A stretch of 64,000 bases of DNA, from positions 3,573,988-3,637,987 of the forward strand of contig CM032794.1 in the NCBI GenBank assembly GCA_019155185.1. Reading direction: 5' to 3'. Of this stretch, positions 12,864 through 25,900 are shown in pieces. This DNA is from Beaufortia kweichowensis. Its lineage: Eukaryota > Chordata > Actinopteri > Cypriniformes > Gastromyzontidae. The notes beneath the pieces were generated by a model. The model did not search any database and had not been told where the DNA came from. It saw only the letters and a list, made by a program, of their open reading frames with translations. How positions within the stretch are numbered: position 1 is the stretch's first letter; the number at the start of each line of letters is the position of its first letter. A program made the translations under genes and the position numbers.

Positions 12864-14033
12864 TGATTGTGTAAAAATGCTGGGTTATATTTTCTACCCA
12901 AATGTTGGGCTTTTGGTTCATTTATTTGGGTAGTTTTGCGTAACCCTGCAGCTGGGTTAGTTGTTGGGTCTTTGTCACTGACAGCTGAATCAATGCACCT
13001 CGACGTCATAGCCCAACACCTGGGTCAGATCAACTCAGCACGTGAGTAGCACCGGCTGTTTGAATTCGCTTCAGGTGGAGTTTGCGATTAACACGGTGGA
13101 TTTATACAGAAAACAGGTGGGTTGTATCAATGTTTAACTATAAAACACTATCTGTATTTTAGGGAAAACAAATATGTGCGATAACAGTCAAGTTTACATG
13201 ACATTAAACGTTATTAAATGCACCGCTATGTTCGTTAGCTTTAGCTAGCTTGTTTGTAATGGCCGCTGGATCGTAGATCGAGTTGGTTAATCTGTTGTCT
13301 TTGTTTTAAAGGCCTAATTTGATTAAAATCTCATGTTTCCGTATTAAATATATGATTTATTTTACTTTTTGCTTCAGGCCCTATATAAAAACACGTATAA
13401 AGGAAGCCGATGATTGTTTACATGACGGACTTTATGCCACCTAATTAATGCCATGTAAAAGCACTTCTCCTGCACAATTTCTTTGTTTGTATGTATGTAA
13501 ACATACAGTTTTTATACGGTTCTGAACACTTTGTTGTGTCCAGGTAAACATTTCACCTCATACAATGCTGAGTCAAATCAACCCAGCTGCTGAGTTACCT
13601 GTGGCTGGCACTTTCAAACGGATATACTTAATATTTTTCTGGTAAAATAAAGGTTTAGAAATTATCTTTATTGTGTTTTATTGTAATTTACATTTATTCT
13701 AAACTCTTGGGCTTGTTTGATTGGGAAAATGTATGTGTACTGAAAAGTGTTAATAAAAGGATAAAGAGGATGCAATGTGTTTTTATTGTGGTATATTTGA
13801 CAGTCATGTGTATAATGTGTTATATAAAATCTAAGTGAGATAACACATAAAACTATAAAAATTAACCCATTTATGAAATAAAAAATAACCCAGAATGAAC
13901 CCAACCTTTGTGTTAAAAAACAACCCATTTGCTGGGTTAAAATAAACAACCCAACTTGTTGGGACAGTGTAGCCCAGTCCTATATTTGCCCATCCGTTGG
14001 GCTAAAAACATCTCAATGTTCTTTAGAGTGTAG
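12864..14033. mobile_element. About 1.2-kb DNA-transposon relic with ACCCAA/TTGGGT arrays at both ends
   Basis: The left part (12868-13030) has GTAAAAATGCTGGGTT and repeated ACCCAA/TTGGGT. The right part (13863-14033) has the inverted motifs (AACCCA, CTGGGTT) and ends TTTAGAGTGTA. The terminal TTAGAGTGTA is shared with the smaller element at 46734-46997, suggesting one superfamily. The interior (about 13050-13660) is less repetitive and has no transposase frame that I can support. Confidence 0.5.
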
Positions 14034-15589
14034 CATAAATAATGCTTGGCTCATGTGCATTTGTGCAGCACTGTTTGTTAACACATCTGATTTGTGTGCT
14101 CATCTGTGGGTGGGTTGTGTTTAAAATGTAATGATGAAACTTTATTCATGCAACAAATCATCAGCTATTATTCCAATTAGACAGTCTTTGTAGATCATTG
14201 TTGTCTAGTTGCAAAGTATAAAATGTTACCGTATGTATGCCTTAATATAGTAATGCTAACATACAGCATTAAAAATGGGGTATTTCTCTTATTTAGAAAG
14301 AAAACAAAAACATCAACTAACTTTATTTTTTTGGTTTCTATTTAAATTGATGTGACAAATAAAAACAACAAGAGGACATAACAGTGAAAATGTACTTTAT
14401 TTTAAAAATGTATTTAATTTAGGAATGTAATAATGCAGTTAAGCATCACTGTATAACACAAATAATAAAATAATGATCAGTTACATCATACAATTCTTGT
14501 ACTCATTGCTTTCATTTGTTTTCATATAGATACCAGATGTTTGACTTAAAAAAATTTACATAAATTTCTCAAAAGTAATTCCAAGAAGCTTGTTATTCAG
14601 GTAAGCCAAAATAAGTTTGTTTTCAAATTCTGTTTTATTTTCTTATTTATAAACTAATGTTTAACTTTTTTCTATTAGGTGTGCATAATATATGTTTGCT
14701 TATTACCCAACACTCTGGACTACTTGATTCTGATTGGCCAGTCGTGATATTACAAGGTATGTTAGTAAATGTCTCCCTCATTAACACACTAACAAGCTAA
14801 TAAATTAAATCAAGTGTTTCATATAGGGAGAGATCTAAAAACATTTAGGGAGGAACTGGTTTGGAAAACGCTGGCCTAAGCACAAGCACTGCTCTTTTAA
14901 ACAATGGTAACCACAACATTAAAAAATATCAAAAACTCTTCTAAATCTGAAAGATAAATTAATATTAAGCACTAGCATTTTTTTTCTCTTTATTGAGAAA
15001 CACATAAAACGACACTTAATTAAAAAAATTACTATTTTTATTAAAAATTACTTAGAATGCAGTCCCAATGCATGCTGGGAACTGGAAATCCTTTGACCAG
15101 TTTCAACAAAATTGATTTTAATACAACATAAATCATTCCTGTAGTCCCAATTTGATGGATTAAGTTTGATGACTGAATGTGAAAAAGTTATGTTTTATAC
15201 ATTTTTACATATATATATATTTTTATCTTAGGTTTTTATAAACAACATAAAAAACTAGATTAGAATTCAACTATGAAATAACAAGGGAATAGTGAAACAA
15301 CAAACTGCGATTCCACTTGTGGAAAGCTGACAGTAAGCAGTCAATAAGCCAGTTGTTATCAGTGCTTACTAATATTTGCATATAAAAAGTAAAAAGTAAT
15401 CTAATGTTGTTAAAACATTTTTATAAAATAATTAAATACATTACCCTCATTTTGTTTCAATTAAGTTCATCCATTTTTTTCAGATTTAAGGCATTTGAAG
15501 GCAGTACACCCTGTTAGTCCCTAATCAAAGTTGAAATGAAGGATCACCCTTTATTGCTTTTCTCTTTGTTGGCACTGACAAATACATGA

Positions 15590-15960
15590 CATGATCCCAG
15601 CTTCTGTAGTCACCTCAGATCTGAGAGCGCATGCAGCAGAGGGCATCTGTTCTAAAGCCCGCTGTAAAATGAACAGACCTTCAGAGCCAAAGCATCTGGG
15701 GAACCTGGAGCTCATCTGCGAGGTGAGATTTTACTAAGCCACTGGCTCCCAGTCACACTGACTCCAGGGCCATTATAATTCCCATCCTCATCACTGAGAC
15801 CTTCAGCAGAAATCTCTTGTAAAGATGACTGCTGCCACTGCCATTCAGAAAGAGGATTTTAAAATGTCAGCCAATATCAGAGATTTGCCTCATTAAAGTG
15901 ACTGAGGAGGGTTTATTCCAAAGAGCCGTATGAGGGAGAAGAGTTAGAGCTCTCTCTATG
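15590..15960. other. Non-repetitive block in intergenic DNA, possible conserved element
   Basis: About 370 bp of balanced composition between AT-rich flanks, with no repeat signature and no exon chain. A GAGGTGAGATTTT donor-like string at 15719 has no matching acceptor or open frame I trust. Conserved non-coding DNA is the best guess, at low confidence. Confidence 0.25.
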
Positions 15961-16859
15961 TGGCATAACGAATAACTCCAATTTATTAACTTGTTTTTAC
16001 AAAACTACCTCATGTTGTGCTGAAGTTCTGCGCTTTCATTTGAACATTCTGCATTATTAACACAACATCATCCTCATAATATTTTAGCACTGTGCCTCCA
16101 GCATGTAATATTCAGAGACTTGCGTTTTACAAAATCATAATGTTTTGCACTCCCTTGGTCATCTCATTTCAACGCACCTTCATGTTTCTTTGTTGTGCTT
16201 CAATATATTATTATGTGTTTATATTGTAGGATTCAGGCCTCTTTAGAACTGTGATGCTTTACTGTTTCTATATATTTAAATTAAATGCAATAACAATTCT
16301 CATACGTCATTGTTTTGTACAATCAAGATCTTGACTGATTTTAACATCATGTACTATGTGACCTGTTATGTTCCCCTTATGGCCTCGGTTATGATAATGT
16401 CTTATGAAATGAAGAAAACAAACATTGTGTGTGACAAAATAATGTCCTTGGCTTATCATTATAATCAGAGAGTATTAGCTCACCTGTCCGCTTGATAGAC
16501 AGCTGATTAAATGTCCCCTGGCTGTGTTGAATAATTCAATTGTGGGATGTTTGTGTCTGTATGTCCTCATTAATAGTGTTACAGTAGACCTGTTTACAAG
16601 TCTTGGAGGTGGAATCTGAATCGTCTGAAGTTTTGGAGGTGCACCGAATCATCTCAACCCTGGCAGGTATATATTTCAAATATATTTTTAGTACACTTTG
16701 AGATGTTTCTTGGATAGGGTTACGCGTAGTCCCAGATTAAAAAGCATGCTTGAGCTGTCTTAAATGAAAAGTGCTTCTTAACTTAAAATATATCAGTGCC
16801 ATTGTTTTCTCTTAAAGTGTACACTGTTAATGTGCATGTTTGTAAAACTCATTTAATGT

Positions 16860-19800
16860 CCTAATTCAAGTAATTTAGGACATTAAATGAAATCTTGTGC
16901 CTTCAATGTTTTTTCTTTTTATATATTGTTTAATAAATCATTATTTTGTTAAAATTACCTATGTTTAATATTGCACTTATTTTTTAGTTTTAATTTTTAA
17001 GCGATGTTTGCTAAGAGGAGAAGCATTGCAGTCCCAAGATTTCATTTTTTCTCTGTGAGAGAAAAAAGAAGAAAAGATGTTCAAATGAAAAAAAAAGATT
17101 TAAAACAAAATGTTTGAAGAGGAAAAAAAATAAACAGCAAAAACATTTTTTTAAGATGATTTTAAGATGAAAAAAGTTTTTTTTTAAAGAGGAAAAAAAA
17201 TCATCTTCAAAAACAATTTTCCTCTACAAAAAATGTTTTCTCTTTAAAATAAATTCCTATTTAAGAAAATCCTTGTTAATATATTTTTTATCTTCAAAAA
17301 AATGTTTTTAAATGAAAAACGTTTTAAAGATGAAAATAAAAATGCAGAGGAAAACATTTTTGAAGAGGAAAAGAGAAGCAAATCTTTAGGGCTTGGCTTT
17401 AAGAGAAAATACAAAAAAGACTTTGTGTTTTTCTTCACCATGAATTTGTTTTTACCTTGTGGTTCAGGCCTTTCAAAATTTTGTTAGTCTTCTTTACATT
17501 GTGTCTCAAGTCAGTTTGGTGTTAGTTTTGACTCCAGCTTGTGATTGTGTGTTTTTCCCAAATGCTAGAATTTCACTAATGATTGGATTTACTTAAGAGG
17601 AAAACAAATGTTCCTCTTCAAGAGTTTGTACAAGATTTTTTTGCTTGTCAGCTAACAATTAGCATGTAGTGCTAATCTTGACCACCAGGTGTTACTACCA
17701 GTACCAATGAAATCTTGTGCCTTCAATGCTTTTTCTTTTTATATATCATTTAATAAATCATTATTTTGTTAAATTTTCTTATGTTTGATGTCAGTCTAAC
17801 ACTTAAGTGATGTTTGCTTAGAGAAGAATCATTGCAGTCCCAAGATTTCATTTTTTCTCTTGTGTTGACTTTTGAAGAGAAAAAAATTTTAAGATGAAAA
17901 GTTTTTTTTTATTTTGAAGAGAAAAAAATTTGAACAATTGTGAAAAATGTTTTAACATTCAAAAAATGTTCCTCTTTAAAAATCGTTTTTTAAGGATGAT
18001 TTTAAAGATAAAAAAATATTTTAAAAAATTCCTATTTAAGAAAATCCTTGTTAATATATTTTTTATCTTCAAAAAAATGTTTTGAAATGAAAAACGTTTT
18101 TTTTTTTTTAAAATTTAAGATGAAAAGTTTTTTTTTTTAATTTTGAAGAGAAAAAAATGTGAACAAATGTGAAAAATGTTTTAACATTCAAAAAAATTTT
18201 CCTCTTTAAAAATCGTTTTTTAAGGATGATTTTAAAGATAAAAAATATTTTTTAAAAGGAAAAAAATTTCAAAAAAATTCCTTTTCAATTTGTTTCTATT
18301 TAAAGAAAAAAAAAAAATCCTTGTTAATATATTTTTATCTTCAAAAAAATGTTTTGAAATGAAAAACGTTTTTAAAAAAAAAATTTAAGATGAAAAGTTT
18401 TTTTTTTAATTTTGAAGAGAAAAAAATGTGAACAAATGTGAAAAATGTTTTAACATTCAAAAATAATTGGATTTCCTCTTTAAAAAAAAGTTCCTCGTTT
18501 TTTTAAGGATGATTTTAAAGATTTTAAAAAAAAAATTTTTAAAAAAAATCCTATTGAAGAAAATCCTTGTTAATATATTTTTATCTTCAAAAAAATGTTT
18601 TGAAATGAAAACGTTTTTTAAAAAAAAAATTTAAGATGAAAAGTTTTTTTTTTTAATTTTGAAGAGAAAAAAATGTGAACAAATGTGAAAAATGTTTTAA
18701 CATTCAAAAAAAATTTCCTCTTTAAAAATCGTTTTTTAAGGATGATTTTAAAGATTAAAAAATATTTTCTAAAGAGGAAAAACAAATTTCAAAAAATGTT
18801 TTCCTTTTCAATTTGTTTCCTAAAAAAATGTTCCTCTTTTTTCTTCAAAAAAAATTTTTAAAAAGGAAAAGAGATGATTTTAAAGATAAAAAAAAAGTAT
18901 TTTAAAAATTTCCTATTTAAGAAAATCCAAAGATTTTTAATATATTTTGTATCTTTCAAAAAATGTTTTGAAGATGAAAAAAATATGAAAAAAAATTTAT
19001 TTAAGAAAAAAAAAAAAATTTTTTAAGATTCAAAAGTTTTTTTTTTTTTTTTTTAGTTTTTTTTTTAATTTTGAAGAGAAAAAAATGTGAACAAATGTGA
19101 AAAATGTTTTAACATTCAAAAAAATTTCCTCTTTAAAAATCGTTTTTTAAGGATGATTTTAAAGATAAAAAAATATTTTAAAAATTCCTATTGAAGAAAA
19201 TCCTTGTTAATATATTTTTATCTTCAAAAAAAAAAATTTTGAAATGAAAAATGTTTTTTAAAAAATAAGATTTTAGGGCTTTTAAGATGAAAAAAAAGGG
19301 TTTTTTTCAAAATTGTTTTTTTGAAGAGAAAAAAAATGTGAACAAATGTGAAAAAAAAGTTTTAACATTCAAAAAAATTTCCTCTTTAAAATCGTTTTTT
19401 TTTGTAGGATGATTTTAAAGATAAAAAAATATTTATTTAAGAAAATCTAAAGAGGAAAAAAAAATTTCAAAATGAAAAATGTTTTCCTTTTCAATTTGTT
19501 TCCTAAAAAAATGTTCAAATGTGAAAAATGTTAAAAACATCCTTTTAAAATCGTTTTAAGGATGATTTTAAAGATAAAAAATATTTTTAAAAATTCCTAT
19601 TTTAAGAAAATTTCCTTGTTAATAATTTAAAAAACAAATTTCAACTATCTTCAATGAAAAATGTTTTGAAATGAAAAGAGAATAAGTTTTTAGGGCTTGG
19701 CTTTAAAAAAGCAAAAAAGGGTTCAAGATGAAAAGTTTTTTTTAATTTTGAAGAGAAAAATGTGAACAAATGTGAAAAATGTTTTAACATTCAAAAACAT

Positions 19801-21480
19801 TTTCTTCTTTAAAAATCGTTTTTTAAGGATGATTTTAAAGATAAAAAAATATTTTTTAAAGAGGAAAAAAATTTCAAAAAATGTTTTCCTTTTCAATTTG
19901 TTTCCTATTTAAAAAAAATGTTCATGTTAAAAACAAATTCCTTCAACTTTTTCTTCACATTTTTTATGAAAAATGTTTTAAAAAGGAAAAGAGAATAAGA
20001 TTTTAGGGCTTGGCTTTGAGGGAAAAAAAAATTTCTTCACCATCAATTTGTTTTTTTTATGAAAAATGTTTTAAAAAAGGTTCAGGCCTTTTAAGAGAAG
20101 CAAAATTGGTTCAGGCCTCTTCTGTATTGTGCAAGTTAGTTTGGTGTTCAAAATTTCACTAATAATTGGATTTACTCGAGAGAAAAAAGTTCCTACAAGA
20201 TTTTTTTACGAATTAAATTTTGTGCCTTCAATGCTTTTCCTTTAAGTGATGTTTGCTAAGAGGAGAAGCATTGCAGTCCCAAGATTTCATTTTTTCTCTG
20301 TAAGAGAAAAATGTAAGAGGAAAAAAATTAAGATGAAAAAAAGATTTTTTTTAATGTATGAGAAAAAATTTAAAAAGGAAAAACATTTTTATCTTTAAAA
20401 AAAAAATTTTCAAAATAAAAATGTTCCATGTTCAACAAAAAAAATTTCCTCTTCAAAAAACTTTTTTCAAAGATGATTTTAAAGATGAAACAGTGTTTTT
20501 CAAGTGAAAAACATTTTTCTCTTCAACAATTTTTTCCTATTTAAAAAATCCTTTTTTTTCATGTTAAAATGTAAAAAAAAATTAATGAAAAACATTTTAA
20601 AGACGAAAATAAAAATGAAGAGGAAAAACATTTTTTGAAGAGAAGAACATTTTTAGGGCTTGGCTTTAAGACAAAATACAAAAAAGAATTTTTTTTCTTC
20701 ACCATGAATTTGTTTTTACCTTGCTGTTCAGGCCTTTCAAAATTTTGTAAGTCTTCTGTACATTGTGCCTTAAGTCAGTTTGGTGTTCAAAATTTCACTA
20801 ATGATTGGATTTACTTAAGAAAAAAAAATGTTCCATTTCAAGAGTTTGTACAAGATTTTTTTTACTAATGAAACCTTGTGCCTTCAATGCTTTTCCTCTT
20901 TATATATTATTTAATAAATCATTATTTTGTTAAAATTACTTATGTTTGATATTGCACTTATTTTTAGCTTTAACTTGTCATCTAACACTTAAGTGATGTT
21001 TGCTAAGAGGAGAAGCATTGCAGTACCAAGATTTCATTTTTTCCTCTGTAAGAGAAAAATGTAAGATGAAAAAAAGATTTTTTTTTTAAATTTGAGAGAA
21101 AAAATGTAAACAGGAAAAACATTTTTTATCTTTAAGATAAAAACTACTATACTACTATATTACTATTTAATAAAAATAACAATACTTATAATACGTAAAT
21201 AATATTTTTTTAAAAGAAAAAAATACTACTAAATAATAATTTAAAAATAAAGATAAAGATAAAAAATTTTAATGTTCAAAATAAAAACTTTCCATGTTCA
21301 ACCAAAAAATGTTCCTCTTCAAAAAACTTTTTCAAAGATGATGTTAAAGAAAAGTTTTTGAAAAAACTTTCATGTTAAAATGTAAAAAAGAATTAATGAA
21401 AAACGTTTTAAAGACAAAAATAAAAATGAAGAGGAGAAAAAATTTTTGAAGAGAAGAAAATTTTTAGGGCTTGGCTTTTT
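16860..21480. repeat. 4.6-kb homopolymer-rich tandem array between pmfbp1 and dhx38
   Basis: A nested array made almost entirely of A and T runs punctuated by GAAGAGG, AAGATGA and TTCCTCTT. An inner unit of roughly 230-280 bp, keyed by GGATGATTTTAAAGAT, recurs near 17994, 18224, 18507, 18738, 19150, 19406, 19559 and 19826. An outer module, with TTGTGCCTTCAATG...GTCCCAAGATTTCATTTTTTC and AGGGCTTGGCTTT...GTTCAGGCCTTTCAAAATTTTG, recurs near 16892-17490, 17710-17860, 20220-20310, 20657-20860, 20876-21050 and 21466. Frames of 60-80 codons inside it are artefacts of the repeat. Sequencing error is likely in such DNA. Confidence 0.85.
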
Positions 21481-22590
21481 TTTGTGTGCATTTTCATTTC
21501 ACTGACTTTACATCTTTAAACTAAAATTGACATTCATTAGATGGTTTATTAGGGATTTATTGTCACAAAGTAATAATATTTGCTAAACAACTGACATTGT
21601 TTGTAAATATTAAGGCCATGATTTGGCGAGCAAATTGTAAAATATAACTATTCAAGAAAGCTTTTAGGTTGACTAGCCTCAGTAACAACATAAAAATCTA
21701 TAGTATTTCATTTTTTTTTTTTATTTTATAAAGACTTATGTTTGCTAAACATGACAATGTTCCCAAGAAGCTAAGAATTTGTTTATTTTAAATGTGTTTT
21801 TGTTTGTTCATAGTGAATGATATATACACTGAATATCGACAACACATCAGTGTTTCAGTTCTTCAAAATTAAGCACACCCTAATCCATATATCTACTTTT
21901 TATTGGATACAAAATCTACAATTGCAACACAAATTAGACACGGTGACCATTTTTATACTTCAAAAATATGGACTTTTCCAAAACCCTTCTCAAACATTTT
22001 TTGTCTGCTTATCTAGATAAGACAAAAACCCTACAAACACAATATACAGATATACTGTACACACTGAAAAACAAGGCAGATGATAAAAAGGTTTTCAAAC
22101 ATCAAAGCTAACGAACATGACTTAGAAAAGTGACCCACAGTGGAAAGCAGTTGATTAGTCTGTGGTTTTTCTAACTTCACAGCAGTCTAAGCATGTCATC
22201 TCTTTCCGTTCAATGACTTACAGCCCAATTGCATCAAAGAAGATCCAGGAGATGACTCCTCTGGTCAGTGTTGATTTCAGCCGAATGATGAAATATTCTA
22301 GCAATGTTTTTGTCAGAATAACAAAGACATGGTACATCCGCAGGGGATTAACCTATCAAAGTACAGGAAGTTAATATTCATGGATGCTCTCTGTGTTCTC
22401 TGAAAGAAAGAATAGTACAACAGATACATTTCACAAGTCAAAACATGACGGCATGTAAATTATAACACCACAAAAAAGTGAATATTACAGCAGTCCATGA
22501 ATAAATGTTATTATTCCTGCTCACAAACACATTGAAAAATGTTCTGATGTTTTATTCCAATACTAAAAAATAAAACCTTTTTGGTTAATG
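21481..22590. other. Intergenic AT-rich DNA before the dhx38 3' end; nothing recognised
   Basis: About 1.1 kb with neither a coding frame of quality nor a repeat I recognise. The part nearest 22590 may include the end of the dhx38 3' UTR. Confidence 0.4.
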
Positions 22591-22596
22591 TTTATT
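22591..22596 (-). terminator. Candidate dhx38 polyadenylation signal
   Basis: TTTATT on the + strand is AATAAA on the coding strand, 307 bases after the stop codon at 22903-22905. A second copy lies at 22551-22556. Either would give an ordinary 3' UTR of 300-350 nt. Confidence 0.4.
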
Positions 22597-22902
22597 TTTT
22601 CTTTGAGTAAGAATGAACCATGTTTTGGCATTTGACTTGAAAACTATGTTTGACCAGTAAAATCAGGTGTAGTACAAGCAGGTATGTTTTTATCTGCAAA
22701 CAGTCCAAAAGAGAGACAAATAACACATTGTCTGAGAGATGAATTTGATGATTTTCCCCTTATACAATTGCTCCTACTGCTGGCCATTTCAGACAACTGC
22801 ATGTGATAAACTCTAGCAATGTCATTAACAAAAATCTCCAATTACAGCATGATGAATATGACAACATTTTTGCATTATTCAGGAAACTCTTATTATTGAG
22901 CG

Positions 22903-25900
22903 TTACAGGCCGAATCGTGCAGGTGTTCGTTTTGGTGTCATGGGTGCTTCCTCTTTTCTTCCAGGGGTGCAGATCTTTATTGACCTGTTTGGACATAAAA
23001 TGAGATTTTATGTTATTTCAGAGTGTCATAGTAGATAACAGTTTAGCAAATGTTTTTATCCAGAGCAACATTTATAATATGAGAAACATCACAATCAATG
23101 AATTAGGTGCCAATCAATAGTAGCACAATGTTTTCAAGAGCAAGATGACTATGAACTACTTTTAAAGAAATATCCAGGCTATGTTTTATCCTCATGACAT
23201 CTGGAATATTTAGCTTCACTGCAAAAAAATGTATTTCTTACTTAGTATTTTTGTTTCGGTTTTCAGCAAAAAAAAAAAAAAAAAATTTTTCTCAAAATCA
23301 AGATGCATTTACTTAATATGTAAATTTAATTGATTTTAAGAAAATGATGAAAGTTTACGCTTAAAACAAGCAAAAACCATTTTCTAACCATTTTCTTCAT
23401 GGACGGATGTTTGCTTGTATAAAGCATAAAATCAGTTTTAAACATTTTCTTCAAAAAGCAAGACTTCATACATAAGGTAATTTTGCTTCTCACAAAAACA
23501 TGATATACTGATTTGAGAATTTGCAGACATTTATACTGGAAAACAAGACAAAAAAGTACCAAATAAGAAATTCACAGACATGTGAATTTGTCGTGTCTAA
23601 TATTAACTTATGGGGGTCTAATGTGAGGAAGGTTTATTTTTTGGATCAACTTCTGATGGTATAGTTGTCCGCTGTTCTAACTATTTACTCACATTTGTAA
23701 AGTATATCTTTAGATATGGATTTTTATTAAAAATGAGAGAACAAATAGAGGGAAAAAATGCTGTTTTTCACAACATCTCTTTGTTTGATTGGAACAGCGA
23801 AACTTTTGTAATAACCAACTGTGAGTTTGGGGGTTGAACCGTGGAAGATGGAGCATAAAATTGACACAGATATACCAGAAGATCTATATGATGTAACTGT
23901 AATGTGCCATGCAATGACAGAAGTTGAAGATTTGCTATGAAGCTACATGAGAAGAATGAACAGGAGTGACTTTGAAAAAAGAAGAGGACAGTTTGTTTCT
24001 GGGAGACCTGCGGCACACAGATGTGATACAGCTGACAGGGTGATCTATCATCTTTAATTACAGCTCTGCACTGTGTTCTCCTCCTCACATCCATCAGATC
24101 ATGACCCTCCGGCACAAACTCAATGCAAACCTTCATGTCCCTCAGTACACTTTCTATCGTCCTCTCACTTCTGTTCAATGTACATCTAACACAAGTGTTT
24201 TTTTAGAATAAAAACAAAACTTGTATACAATTGGTGCAAAATTTACCAACATGGCAACCCAGTTTGATTCACATTTTCTTCTAAAAATGACTTCTTTCCC
24301 TCTATATAGCACACAGTATTCAGGGTCAGGTCAGATGAGCTCTGATCTCATCAATAGATCAGACAGCATCATTCCACCGGCTTATTTAAACCCATAAGAA
24401 GCATCAGAACCCAAGAGGGACCCGACACCTTAATTATCCACATCCCCTATCATGCAAATCAAAAGTCTAATCCGCACTTTTAATGTGATTATTGTCAGGA
24501 CGTCCATCATGCCGACAGTCAGTCGAAGATACAGAGATAAAAGTCCTGATTAATTAATAAAGTGTTATTTTACAGCCCACATCTCCTGCTTTTGTGGAGC
24601 TGACAGGTGTGTGCAAAATTAATTTCCTGGATTAGTGTGAAAATTAGCGTCTGCCTCTATTCCCCCTCTGCGCCGGCACAATTTAAATTGCTACAGTAAT
24701 GGGGATCAGGCAGGGGTCAATATTATTTCTTTTTCTCTCCTGTGGAAATGAGAGGTGAGAAAAGCTCATCGCAGAGAAGACAAGAAGATGGCAGGTGAGG
24801 AAAGAGATGAGAAAGACGGAGGCAGCGTGGGGCGGGGGTGGAGGATAATAGCGCTCACAAAAATTGTGGCATTAGTATTTCAGCATGTCGGCTATTTGAC
24901 GGCTTACTGCTAAAAAGGATGATTTCGATTTTGTATGAGAGAAAGCGGCTCTAAACACTGAGTGACGGCAGTATTAGTGATGTCTGGGTCACCTGGAGCT
25001 GCCGAGGTTGTTCTTCCTGTCCTGCTCCTCTTTACGTGCTCTGATCTGCTGTTGTGCCAGGGACATCTCCTCCTCCATGTTCGTGATCTCCTCCTTGGCT
25101 CTCCGTCGGTTCTCCTGAAAGAGGGGCCGAAACGTGAGCGAGACGGGACTTTAGAAATAAATTACATTTTGGGGGTGTGTTGCTCACCTGTCTGCTCTTT
25201 CCTGCATGTTTGATGCTGTAGAACATGGGCCCGAGCTCAGCCAGCCATTCTCCATCTACTGCTGTCACACACTGCATATATTCCTGAAACACACACACAT
25301 ACACATCAGCATGTCAATTGTTTGAATTTGAATTCAATATTATTTTGTTGACAACATCAGTCACCATTGTGAACATAATCGACTGAATTTATAGTAAAGA
25401 CAAATTACATACGTACAAAAAGTGTCTCTGATCTACACAAAGTGTAGTTCAAAATTTGATTCAAAAACTTGTTTCTATCATCATATCATCAAACGTTTAC
25501 AAAAGACCCACAATTTGTTAAATGTTATGTTGAAAACAGGTAAATATTGCTCATAAAATATAGTTCATAATAACAAAAAGTGAATATAAATTGTACCTCA
25601 AATGTATATTTTGTAATTATTATTCTAACCATGTTGTTTTTTAAGCAAAACGACTGAAACATTTTAGATGTACTGCCCAGTCATATACACTTCTGTTAAC
25701 AATTTGTTATTTGTTAATGGATTAGTTAACATGAACTAATAGTGAGCAATACTTCTAAAGTTATTTCATGTTCATTTTAGCATTTACTAACACATTTTTA
25801 AAACCAAGTTGTATCTGTTAACATTGTTTTATGCACAATGAACTAACAGGAACAACTGTATTTGCATTACCTAACATTAACAAAGATTAATAAATGCTGA

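Noticed and set aside
17244..20868. Several 60-80 codon frames rich in Lys/Phe
   Set aside because: They fall inside the homopolymer-rich array and recur with its units.
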